A stretch of DNA of 10,051 nucleotides from positions 1 through 10,051 of the forward strand of contig JAKBCB010000100.1 in assembly GCA_021808185.1 (NCBI GenBank), written 5' to 3'. The stretch is from Pseudomonadota bacterium (GTDB taxonomy: Bacteria; Pseudomonadota; Alphaproteobacteria; Acetobacterales; Acetobacteraceae). Position 1 is the first letter of the stretch; every line of letters begins with the position of its first letter. Shown in pieces: positions 1 through 5,750 of this stretch. Position numbers and translations under genes: made by a program. The notes beneath the pieces are model-generated. The model made no database searches and had not been told where the DNA came from. It saw nothing but the letters and a program-made list of their open reading frames with translations.

Positions 1-185
1 GCCAGACCCTCCAGGATGACCTGCGTGGCCGCGTCGGTGCTGCGTTCGCGGTCGGTGTCCTCGATGCGCAGCAGGAACTGGCCGCCGTGGTGGCGGGCGA
101 ACAGGTAGTTGAACAGCGCGGTGCGGGCGCCGCCAATGTGCAGCAGGCCGGTCGGGCTGGGGGCGAAGCGGGTGCGGACTGTCAT
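1..185 (-). CDS. gltX: Glutamyl-tRNA synthetase, N-terminal part (cut by left edge)
   Basis: Cytoplasmic class I aminoacyl-tRNA synthetase that charges tRNA with glutamate. Only the first 61 codons are inside the window; the gene runs leftward off the edge. The minus-strand translation starts MTVRTRFAPSPTGLLHIGG, which contains the class I HIGH-type signature as HIGG at residues 16-19, preceded by the typical RFAPSPTG. It continues with LLRIEDTD at about 38-45, a glutamate-binding segment well conserved in GltX. The ATG lies at 183-185 and directly opens this conserved start, so it is secure. No strong Shine-Dalgarno is visible. The gene diverges from the rightward cluster beginning at 268, leaving 82 bp for both promoters. 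Many alphaproteobacteria carry two gltX copies, and which one this is cannot be told from the fragment. Confidence 0.96.
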   Translation of the reverse strand, partial: MTVRTRFAPSPTGLLHIGGARTALFNYLFARHHGGQFLLRIEDTDRERSTDAATQVILEGL

Positions 186-267
186 GGCGGGGCGTTTAGC
201 GCATGGCGGGGCCCTCGCGCGACTCCCCCGCGATGTGCTTCCATGACGGCTGCGCAACGGGGCGGCC

Positions 268-555
268 ATGCGGGCGACGACGCAGTTGGTGCTGGTGTTG
301 ATGGGTGGCGGCGTGATGGCCGGCGGCACGGCCATGTCCATGCAGTCCAGCCGCGCCTGCCAGGATGCGCGCGCACGACAGGACCCGCTGGCCGAGCAGA
401 TTTGCCGCTCCTGGACCGGCGGGTGGCATGGCTCGTCATCACATGGCTGGTTCGGCCGGTCCGGCGGGTTGTTGTCCTCGCGTGCATCCTCGGCCAGCGT
501 CGCGCGCGGCGGGTTCGGGTTCATGGGGATGCATTTCGGCGGGTTCCACGGCTGA
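268..555 (+). CDS. Small exported Gly/Ser-rich protein, YgiB/YjfM-like partner of the ATP-grasp ligase
   Basis: A 95-aa protein of unknown function. Residues 5-24 are hydrophobic and rich in Gly and Met after a basic start (MRATTQLVLVLMGGGVMAGG), which fits a signal peptide or membrane anchor. Two cysteines follow (C31 and C46, in RACQDARA and EQICRSW), then a Gly/Ser/His/Trp-rich stretch at about 50-80, ending in ARGGFGFMGMHFGGFHG. E. coli YgiB/YjfM (DUF1190), encoded beside YgiC/YjfC, also has an exported N-terminus, a paired-cysteine segment and an RGGFG motif, so I infer this is a shortened relative. The stop overlaps the next start by one base (TGATG at 553-557), which supports both genes and suggests coupling. 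Codon use is ordinary for the region and the Shine-Dalgarno is weak. It could be a structural surface protein or a substrate of the neighbouring ligase; neither is shown. Confidence 0.72.
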   Translation: MRATTQLVLVLMGGGVMAGGTAMSMQSSRACQDARARQDPLAEQICRSWTGGWHGSSSHGWFGRSGGLLSSRASSASVARGGFGFMGMHFGGFHG

Positions 556-1682
556 TGCGCCGCCGCCCCATCGCCCCGCGCGCGGATTTTGCCGAGCGGG
601 CGCGCCGGCTCGGCTTCGCGTTCGCCGAGATCGACGGGCAGGTTTACTGGGACGAGCGGGCGTATTGGCGCTTTTCCGCCGCCGAGAGCGACACGCTGGA
701 CGACGCGACGGCGGAGTTGCAGCGCCTGTGCCTCGCCGCCGCCGATCATGCGGTGCGCTTTGGCCGGTACGAGACGCTGGGGATTCCCCAATCCGCCTGG
801 CCGCTGGTGGTGCGAAGCTGGGAGGCGCGGGAGCCGAGCCTGTACGGGAGGATGGATCTGCGCTGGGACGGCACCGGCCCGCCGCTGCTGCTGGAATACA
901 ACGCTGACACGCCGACGGCGCTGTACGAGGCGGCCGTCGTGCAATGGGACTGGCTTGGTTCGGTGTTTCCGGCCGCCGACCAGTTCAACTCCATCCACGA
1001 GCGGCTGATCGCGACATGGCGCGCGGCGGGCTGGCCGGACACGGTGCATTTCGCCTGCATGGCCGACAGCGCGGAGGATCGCGGCACCGTGCAGTACCTG
1101 CGCGATACCGCGATGCAGGCCGGGCGCGAGGTGCCGTTCGTCGCCATCGCCGATATCGGCTGGGACGGGACGGGGTTCGTCGATCTGGCGGGCGAGCGCA
1201 TCGACACCTGCTTCAAGTTGTATCCCTGGGAGTTCCTGCTCTCGGATGCGTTCGGCGCGCATGTGGCGGCGGCGGGAACGCGCTGGATCGAGCCGGCATG
1301 GCGGCTTCTGCTCGCCGGCAAAGGGTTGCTGGCGCTGCTGTGGGAGCTGTTCCCCGGCCACCCGAACCTGCTGCCGGCGTTTCGCGAACCGGGCCGCACC
1401 GGCGGGCCGGAGATCGCCAAGCCGCTGTTCGCGCGGGAGGGCGCCAATATCGTGGCGCCGGGCCGCCGCACCGGCGGGCCGTACGGGGGCCAGCCGATGG
1501 TGTTCCAGGCCTATGAGGAGTTGCCGTGCTTCGACGGGAACTATCCGGTGTTGGGCAGCTGGGTGGTCGGCGGCAAACCCTGCGGCCTCGGCATTCGTGA
1601 GGACACGACGCCGATCACCAGCGATGGCAGCCGCTTCGTGCCGCATTGTTTCGACCCAGCCGGCGAGGACGGACCACGATGA
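555..1682 (+). CDS. Glutathionylspermidine synthase-like ATP-grasp amide ligase (YgiC/YjfC family)
   Basis: A 375-aa cytoplasmic ATP-grasp protein of the glutathionylspermidine synthase C-terminal family, close in length to E. coli YgiC and YjfC (about 386 aa). It lacks the amidase half of true Gss. Conserved blocks agree strongly with YjfC: YWDE (31-34), EPSLYGRMD (93-101), LLEYNADTPT (112-121), FKLYPWE (220-226), LFPGHPNLLP (265-274), KPLFAREGANI (289-299, with the ATP-binding Lys and Glu), GSWVV (334-338) and GIREDTTPIT (346-355), followed by SRFVPH. The reaction is expected to be ATP-driven amide bond formation. The E. coli homologues are ATPases that reportedly do not make glutathionylspermidine, so the substrate is unknown. 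A longer reading frame extends upstream to 87, but the ATG at 555 gives the family's normal N-terminus and overlaps the previous stop. Its own stop overlaps the DUF350 start by 4 bp. Confidence 0.93.
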   Translation: MRRRPIAPRADFAERARRLGFAFAEIDGQVYWDERAYWRFSAAESDTLDDATAELQRLCLAAADHAVRFGRYETLGIPQSAWPLVVRSWEAREPSLYGRMDLRWDGTGPPLLLEYNADTPTALYEAAVVQWDWLGSVFPAADQFNSIHERLIATWRAAGWPDTVHFACMADSAEDRGTVQYLRDTAMQAGREVPFVAIADIGWDGTGFVDLAGERIDTCFKLYPWEFLLSDAFGAHVAAAGTRWIEPAWRLLLAGKGLLALLWELFPGHPNLLPAFREPGRTGGPEIAKPLFAREGANIVAPGRRTGGPYGGQPMVFQAYEELPCFDGNYPVLGSWVVGGKPCGLGIREDTTPITSDGSRFVPHCFDPAGEDGPR

Positions 1683-2074
1683 CCAGCCTGGACACGCTGC
1701 CCGCCTTCCTCGGCTATTTCGCCGGCAGCCTGGTGCTGCTGGCGATTTTCCTCTGGCTGCACGAGAAGCTGCTGCCGGGGCAGGAATGGGCGCTGATCCG
1801 GCAGGGCAACCCGGCCGCTGCCCTCAGTGTCGCCGGGGCGGCGGGTGGGTTCGCGCTGCCGCTGGCCTCCGCCATCGTGCATTCGGCCGGGTTCGGCGAC
1901 ATGGTCGTGTGGGCGGCGATCTCCGGCGCGGTGCAGTTCGGCTGCTTCCTGGCCATGCGGCTGCTGCGCCGCGACGTGGCGGCGGCGCTGGCGCGCGGCG
2001 ACATGGCGGAAGCGACGATCATGGCCGCCGGCTCGTTGATCCTCGGCGTGCTCAACGCCGCCTGCCTGAGCTGA
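1679..2074 (+). CDS. DUF350 inner-membrane protein (YjfL-like)
   Basis: A 131-aa integral membrane protein of the DUF350 family. Four hydrophobic segments are visible at about residues 9-28, 48-66, 76-95 and 112-130. The typical family sequence between helices 1 and 2 is present (ALIRQGNPAAALS at 38-50), followed by GGFALPLASAI (56-66). The molecular function of the family is unknown. It recurs beside YgiC/YjfC-type ligases and small exported Gly/Ser-rich proteins, as in the yjf cluster of E. coli, so it probably acts with them at the membrane. I chose the ATG at 1679, which overlaps the ligase stop as ATGA with GAGGA at 1665-1669 as a possible Shine-Dalgarno. An upstream ATG at 1646 would add 11 residues of non-family sequence inside the ligase gene. 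Confidence 0.93.
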   Translation: MTSLDTLPAFLGYFAGSLVLLAIFLWLHEKLLPGQEWALIRQGNPAAALSVAGAAGGFALPLASAIVHSAGFGDMVVWAAISGAVQFGCFLAMRLLRRDVAAALARGDMAEATIMAAGSLILGVLNAACLS

Positions 2075-2077
2075 CCG

Positions 2078-4183
2078 GTGGCGGCCGGCACGGTGGCGGT
2101 GGCGCTGGCCACGCTCCGCCTGCCGGCACTGCGCGACGCGTTCGCGGACTGGGTGGCGACCGAGCGTGGACGGTTCTTCCCATGGCTGCCGGTGTTCATG
2201 ACCGCCGGCAATATCTTTTTCTTCGCGCTGACGGTCGATCCGCCGTTCTGGCCCGGTCCGGCCGTGCTGGCGGTGGGCGCGCTCGGGGCCGTCGCGGCGC
2301 GTCGCTGGCTGCTGGCGCGGGGCGTCTGCCTCGCGGTCGCGGCGGCGGCGCTGGGGTTTGCCGCGGCCCAGCATGCCACGCAGCGCGCGGCCCCTCCGAT
2401 GGAAGTGCCGCGCCGGGCCATCGCCGTCACCGGCCTCGTGCGCGCCGTCGAGCCGCTGCCGGAGGGGGCTCGCGTCACGCTCGAAGCGCCCGTGCTGGGG
2501 GAGGGGGCGGCGCAGCCGCGCACGGTGCGCATCCGGCTGCGCCCCGAAGACCCGGCCACCCCCGCGACCGGGGACACGCTGCGGCTGCGCGCGCGGCTGC
2601 GCCCGCCGAACCCGCCCGCCTATCCCGGCGGCTGGGATTTGCAGCGCGATGCGTATTTCTCCGGCATCGGTGCCTACGGCTACGCGCTGACCCGTGCCGA
2701 GGTGCTGGCGCACGGCGCGCCGAGCGGCTTCGCCCGCACGCTGCAATCGCTGCGCGAGGCGATCGCCGCGCGCATCGCCGCCGTGCTGCCGGATACCGAG
2801 GGGGCGATCTGCGCGACGCTGCTGACGGGCAGCGCCGCCGCCATTCCGGCGGCCGACCGCGCGGCGTTCCGCGATTCGGGGCTGGCGCATTTGCTGGCCA
2901 TCGCCGGGCTGCATATCGGCATCGTCATGGGCCTGATCTTTTTCGTGGCTCGCGCCGGCCTTGCGGCCTGGGAGCGGGCGGCGCTGCACTGGCCGACCAA
3001 GCCCATCGCCGCGCTGGCGGCGCTGGCGGCCGGCGGCGGCTACATGCTGCTGACCGGGGCGCATGTGCCGATCATCCGCTCGTTCGCAATGGCGTGTCTG
3101 GTGACGCTGGGGGTGATCGTCGGGCGCCGGGCGCTGTCGCTGCGCGGGCTGGCGCTGGCCATGGCGACGCTGCTGCTGATCGCGCCCGAGCAGGCGCTGG
3201 GCGTCAGCTTCCAGATGAGCTTTTCCGCCGTGCTGGCGCTGATCGCCGGCTACGACGCGCTGCGCCCGGCGCTGCTGCGGCTGCACGCGCGCGGGGACTG
3301 GCGGCGGCGGTTGCTGGGGCACGTGGTGGCGCTGGCGCTGACCAGCGCGCTCGCCGGCACCGCCTCCGCCCCGTTCGCGGCGTATCATTTCGGATTGGTG
3401 CAGATCTACAACGTGCTGGCGAACGTGGCCGCCGTGCCGGTGACGGCGTTCTGGGTCATGCCGGCCGGGCTGCTGGCACTGTTGCTGATGCCGCTGCATC
3501 TGGAGGCGCTGGCGCTGGTGTCGATGGGGTTGGGGGCGGGGGCCGTGCTGTGGATCGGGCGCGCGGTCTCGGCGCTGCCCTCGGCCACGCTGATGGTGCC
3601 GCGCATGCCGGACTGGGGGCTGGCGTGCGTGGCGCTCGGCATGGCGTGGCTCGGGCTGTGGCGGAGCCGGGGGCGGCTGGCGGGGGTGCCGGTGCTGCTG
3701 CTGGGCCTGGTATCGCCCGCGCTGACGCGCCCGCCGGACATGCTGCTCTCGGCGGACGGGCGGCTCGCGGCGATCCATGCCGGCCACGACATGTTCGTAC
3801 AGCAGCGCGACGGGTTCTCCGGGTTCACCCAGGATGCGTGGCGGCAGATGTGGGCGGCGAGCGTGCGCGCCCTGCCGGAGCATCCCGAGCAGGGCGTGGC
3901 GTGCGACGCGGACGCCTGCCGCGTGCGCCCGCGCGCGGACGCGCCGCTGGCGATGCTGCTGCTTGGCCCGGCGCGGGCCGCGGATTGCGACGCGGCCATT
4001 CTGCTGTCGCTTGCGCCGATCCATCTGCGCTGTCCGGACCCGGTGCCGGACGCGTTCGACCGCTTCGATCTCTGGCGCAACGGCGCGCTCGCCGTCTGGC
4101 TGGAGCGCGATGGCGTGCGCACGCTGTCCGACCGCGACGTGCGCGGCGCGCGGCCGTGGGTGCCGCCCGACCCTGGCGCGTGA
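2078..4183 (+). CDS. comEC: ComEC/Rec2-family DNA uptake channel protein, short form without metallo-beta-lactamase domain
   Basis: A 701-aa polytopic membrane protein of the ComEC/Rec2 family, the inner-membrane channel for single-stranded DNA in natural transformation. Early hydrophobic segments (about 35-100) are followed by the DUF4131-type OB-like region, with its PPNPPAYPGGWDLQRDAYF stretch at 177-194. The Competence domain holds the hallmark DSGLAHLLAIAGLHIG at 266-281, then many helices up to about 545. The last 150 residues form a soluble tail ending VRGARPWVPPDPGA, with cysteines at 609, 614, 637 and 652 and no HxHxDH zinc motif. The nuclease-like domain of long ComEC proteins is therefore absent, as I recall for many alphaproteobacterial members. 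Translation starts at GTG, three bases after the DUF350 stop with no good Shine-Dalgarno, so coupling is likely. Whether the cell is transformable cannot be judged from this gene. Confidence 0.94.
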   Translation: MAAGTVAVALATLRLPALRDAFADWVATERGRFFPWLPVFMTAGNIFFFALTVDPPFWPGPAVLAVGALGAVAARRWLLARGVCLAVAAAALGFAAAQHATQRAAPPMEVPRRAIAVTGLVRAVEPLPEGARVTLEAPVLGEGAAQPRTVRIRLRPEDPATPATGDTLRLRARLRPPNPPAYPGGWDLQRDAYFSGIGAYGYALTRAEVLAHGAPSGFARTLQSLREAIAARIAAVLPDTEGAICATLLTGSAAAIPAADRAAFRDSGLAHLLAIAGLHIGIVMGLIFFVARAGLAAWERAALHWPTKPIAALAALAAGGGYMLLTGAHVPIIRSFAMACLVTLGVIVGRRALSLRGLALAMATLLLIAPEQALGVSFQMSFSAVLALIAGYDALRPALLRLHARGDWRRRLLGHVVALALTSALAGTASAPFAAYHFGLVQIYNVLANVAAVPVTAFWVMPAGLLALLLMPLHLEALALVSMGLGAGAVLWIGRAVSALPSATLMVPRMPDWGLACVALGMAWLGLWRSRGRLAGVPVLLLGLVSPALTRPPDMLLSADGRLAAIHAGHDMFVQQRDGFSGFTQDAWRQMWAASVRALPEHPEQGVACDADACRVRPRADAPLAMLLLGPARAADCDAAILLSLAPIHLRCPDPVPDAFDRFDLWRNGALAVWLERDGVRTLSDRDVRGARPWVPPDPGA

Positions 4184-4190
4184 GGTGCCG

Positions 4191-4445
4191 CTACCCCTTG
4201 CCGCCCACGAACGCATTGAAGGTGATGAGCGTGTAGGTGTCCTTCACGCCCGGAATGGTTTGCAGCTTCTCGGTCACGAACAGCCCGGTGTCCTGCGTCG
4301 GCTCCAGATAGAATTTGCCGAGCAGGTCGTATTGCCCCGAGGTCGAATGCAGTTCGGACAATTCCTCGATCTGGTCCGCCGCCATCTGGGCGACTTTGTA
4401 GGCTTGCCCCATCTCGCATTTGATCATCACGAAGATCGCTCGCAT
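4191..4445 (-). CDS. Stand-alone Lrp/AsnC ligand-binding (RAM) domain protein
   Basis: An 84-aa cytoplasmic protein made only of the C-terminal RAM (AsnC_trans_reg) domain of Lrp/AsnC regulators, with no helix-turn-helix. The beta-alpha-beta-beta-alpha-beta pattern is readable: MRAIFVMIKC (1-10), a helix at about 13-30 (GQAYKVAQMAADQIEEL), STSGQYDLLGKFYLE (35-48), a helix at 53-64, then GVKDTYTLITFNAF (66-79). RAM domains form dimers and higher rings and bind amino acids or similar small molecules. Stand-alone versions may tune full-length Lrp proteins, but the ligand here is unknown. The ATG at 4443-4445 has AGGGAG nine bases upstream (complement of 4455-4460). The gene converges on comEC with a 7-bp gap and is divergent from the sugar transporter. 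It could sense something linked to that transporter, but this is only positional. Confidence 0.92.
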   Translation of the reverse strand: MRAIFVMIKCEMGQAYKVAQMAADQIEELSELHSTSGQYDLLGKFYLEPTQDTGLFVTEKLQTIPGVKDTYTLITFNAFVGGKG

Positions 4446-4469
4446 GCCGAAACTCTCCCTGGCGGACCG

Positions 4470-4484
4470 GGCGAACAGTTCGCC
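4470..4484. promoter_or_regulatory. Perfect 15-bp palindrome upstream of the RAM gene
   Basis: The sequence GGCGAACAGTTCGCC is a perfect inverted repeat with 7-bp arms around a single central A. It lies 25 bp upstream of the RAM-protein ATG and just before that gene's Shine-Dalgarno on the minus strand. It overlaps the best candidate -10 element for the leftward promoter, which would suit a repressor operator. The one-base centre is too tight for an RNA hairpin with full arms, so protein binding to DNA is the more natural reading. It does not match the alphaproteobacterial LexA box (GTTC-N7-GTTC). The binding protein is unknown. Confidence 0.4.
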
Positions 4485-4503
4485 GCCGCGCCCGGTGCGT
4501 CAA
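4475..4503 (-). promoter_or_regulatory. Candidate leftward promoter for the RAM gene
   Basis: On the minus strand, TTGACG (complement of 4498-4503) is a 5-of-6 match to the -35 consensus. At a 17-bp spacing it faces AACTGT (complement of 4475-4480), which is a poor -10 match. The -35 hexamer lies in the first copy of the tandem repeat, and the -10 lies in the palindrome at 4470-4484. The position upstream of the RAM gene's Shine-Dalgarno is right, but the weak -10 makes this a tentative call. Confidence 0.25.
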
Positions 4504-4538
4504 GTGTGGGTGCGTCAAGTGTGGGTGCGTCAAGTGTG
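4494..4538. repeat. Three exact tandem copies of a 15-bp unit
   Basis: The unit GGTGCGTCAAGTGTG occurs three times without a mismatch at 4494-4508, 4509-4523 and 4524-4538, followed by GG that begins a fourth copy. It lies in the non-coding region between the divergent RAM gene and sugar-binding protein gene. On the minus strand each unit reads CACACTTGACGCACC and so carries a -35-like TTGACG. The 15-bp period is about one and a half helical turns. It may be a slippage-prone minisatellite, repeated binding sites, or stacked -35 elements. The same unit also gives a TLDAP/GASSV peptide repeat in shadow frames, which I regard as non-coding. Confidence 0.9.
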
Positions 4539-4574
4539 GGCCGCGATTTTACAGAAGGTCTGACAAATAGGGGC

Positions 4575-4602
4575 TGGACCTCGCCCGGCGCACAGATATG
4601 AT
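4575..4602 (+). promoter_or_regulatory. Candidate sigma70-type promoter of the sugar transporter operon
   Basis: TGGACC at 4575-4580 (4 of 6 to TTGACA) and TATGAT at 4597-4602 (5 of 6 to TATAAT) are separated by 16 bp. This is the best promoter-like pair in the 215-bp gap and it points toward the binding-protein gene. Transcription would start near 4608-4610, giving a leader of about 50 nt before the GTG at 4661. The AT-rich -10 stands out in very GC-rich surroundings. Confidence 0.5.
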
Positions 4603-4632
4603 CGCGGCCGGTTAGACTGCGAAACGGCCGCG
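4603..4632. promoter_or_regulatory. Inverted repeat at the presumed transcription start of the transporter operon
   Basis: CGCGGCCG at 4603-4610 and CGGCCGCG at 4625-4632 form a perfect 8-bp inverted repeat with a 14-nt spacer, directly after the candidate -10. An operator for a repressor would fit here, as would an RNA stem in the leader. The second arm overlaps the separate stem-loop at 4628-4643, so the two RNA structures would exclude each other. GC-rich palindromic CGGCCG cores can arise by chance here, so confidence is modest. Confidence 0.35.
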
Positions 4633-4643
4633 CCCAAGCGCGG
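4628..4643 (+). other. Small leader hairpin just upstream of the ribosome binding site
   Basis: CCGCGC (4628-4633), CCAA (4634-4637) and GCGCGG (4638-4643) make a 6-bp all-GC stem with a four-base loop. It ends five bases before the AGGGAG Shine-Dalgarno of the binding-protein gene (4649-4654). It could stabilise the mRNA 5' end or affect ribosome access. No T-tract follows, so it is not an intrinsic terminator. Confidence 0.35.
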
Positions 4644-4660
4644 ACACAAGGGAGAGAAAC

Positions 4661-5740
4661 GTGAAAAAGCTGATGATCGCGGCCGCGGTGGCGGCCGTTC
4701 TCGGATTCGGCGGCAGCGCCTTCGCCCAGTCCGGCACGCTCGGCAAGGCCGTCGGCGGCTACTCGTTCGAGGATGCCGCGAAGGAAGCGCCGACGACGAA
4801 GAACTTCCATTCCGCCGATGGCCACCTGACCTTTGCCATCGTCACCCACACCGCCGGCAACGGGTTCTTCGACCCGACCTATGTCGGCGCCCAGGTGGCG
4901 GCGAACGCCTTCGGCATCAACCTCATCAAGCTCGGCTCCGAAGCGCCGGTCGATGACATCCCGCGCGAAATCGCCATCCTCAACCAGATCGTCAACGACC
5001 CGACCATCGACGGCGTGATCATGACCACGCCGCAGTCCGGTGCCTACGACGACCTGGTGAAGAAGCTGGAGGAACACGGCGTTCCCGTCGCCACCACCAA
5101 CAGCTACGATCCGAACCTGTATGACCGCAACTCGATCTCGCACACCGGCCAGGACGCCTCGGCGGCGGCGATCGGCGGCGAGGCGCTGGCGAAATGCCTG
5201 ATCCAGAAGGGCGTCAAGGGCGGCTCGATCATCTTCCCCAGCACCACCACGCTCGGCAACGAGGAAGTCAACCGCCGCATCACCGCCGCCTTCCAGGCGA
5301 CGGTCAAGGCGCTGAACAAGGCCGGCGTGCTGAAGAACTTCAAGGTCGATGCCGGGCCGCAGAACATCGGCATCGACGTGGACAAGGACAACATCGTCAA
5401 CTCGGTGGTGAACCTGATCGAAAGCCGCAAGGACGTGGTCGGCGCCTTCACCGCCAACGGCTTCGTGACGCCGGCGCTGGGCGATGCCATCACGCAGTTG
5501 AAGAAGCAGGGCCAGATCTGCGCCTTCGGCTTCGACCTCGGGCCGAAGCAGCAGGAGCAGATCAAGACCGGCGCGCTGACCGGCTCGCTCGGGCAGCAGC
5601 CGTTCCTGCAAGGCTTCTGGCCGGTGATGCAGCTGTACCTGCAGATCGACCGCGGCATCGCGGCGGCCAATCTCGACACGCGCGCGCAGCTTGTGACCAA
5701 GGACACGGTCGGCAACATCGGCAAGCGCTTCGAGAACTGA
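4661..5740 (+). CDS. Sugar ABC transporter periplasmic substrate-binding protein (CUT2 family)
   Basis: A 359-aa periplasmic binding protein of the Peripla_BP_4/RbsB type that captures a carbohydrate and hands it to the permease at 5838. Residues 1-22 are a classic signal peptide (MKKLMIAAAV...SAFA), with cleavage expected before Q23. There is no lipobox, so the protein should be soluble. After a linker of about 30 residues the core starts with LTFAIVTHTAGNGFFDPTYVGAQVAA (56-81). It shows typical family blocks: VNDPTIDGVIMTTP (111-124), GVPVATTNSYD (140-150), HTGQDASAAAIGGEAL (161-176), GAFTANGFVTPALGDAI (261-277) and GQICAFGFDLGP (284-295). The start is GTG with AGGGAG six bases upstream. 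The gene is first in the operon, followed by a strong hairpin. The sugar specificity cannot be read from the sequence. Confidence 0.93.
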   Translation: MKKLMIAAAVAAVLGFGGSAFAQSGTLGKAVGGYSFEDAAKEAPTTKNFHSADGHLTFAIVTHTAGNGFFDPTYVGAQVAANAFGINLIKLGSEAPVDDIPREIAILNQIVNDPTIDGVIMTTPQSGAYDDLVKKLEEHGVPVATTNSYDPNLYDRNSISHTGQDASAAAIGGEALAKCLIQKGVKGGSIIFPSTTTLGNEEVNRRITAAFQATVKALNKAGVLKNFKVDAGPQNIGIDVDKDNIVNSVVNLIESRKDVVGAFTANGFVTPALGDAITQLKKQGQICAFGFDLGPKQQEQIKTGALTGSLGQQPFLQGFWPVMQLYLQIDRGIAAANLDTRAQLVTKDTVGNIGKRFEN

Positions 5741-5750
5741 GCTTTTCGGC

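Noticed and set aside
186..267. Divergent promoters between gltX and the small-protein gene
   Set aside because: The gap must hold them, but I could not find a convincing -35/-10 pair on either strand.
87..554. N-terminal extension of the ATP-grasp ligase frame up to a GTG at 87
   Set aside because: The extension overlaps gltX and the small exported protein and has no relation to the family. The ATG at 555 gives the normal N-terminus.
2078..4183. comEC as a truncated pseudogene because the metallo-beta-lactamase domain is missing
   Set aside because: The frame is intact and ends in a conserved-looking tail. Short ComEC proteins of about 700 aa are common in alphaproteobacteria as far as I recall.
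1541..4216. 891-codon open frame on the minus strand antisense to comEC
   Set aside because: Its product is Arg/Gln/His-rich with no recognisable domain, and it mirrors the codon structure of real plus-strand genes.
1246..4236. 996-codon open frame on the plus strand overlapping the ligase, DUF350 and comEC genes
   Set aside because: The translation is a low-complexity Arg/Ala/Gly-rich sequence typical of out-of-phase reading in GC-rich DNA. The genes in the other frames show clear family motifs.
4470..4484. LexA (SOS) box
   Set aside because: GAAC and GTTC are one base apart, which matches neither the alphaproteobacterial GTTC-N7-GTTC direct repeat nor the Gram-positive GAAC-N4-GTTC box.
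4494..4538. CRISPR array
   Set aside because: The repeats are contiguous 15-bp units with no spacers and no cas genes nearby.
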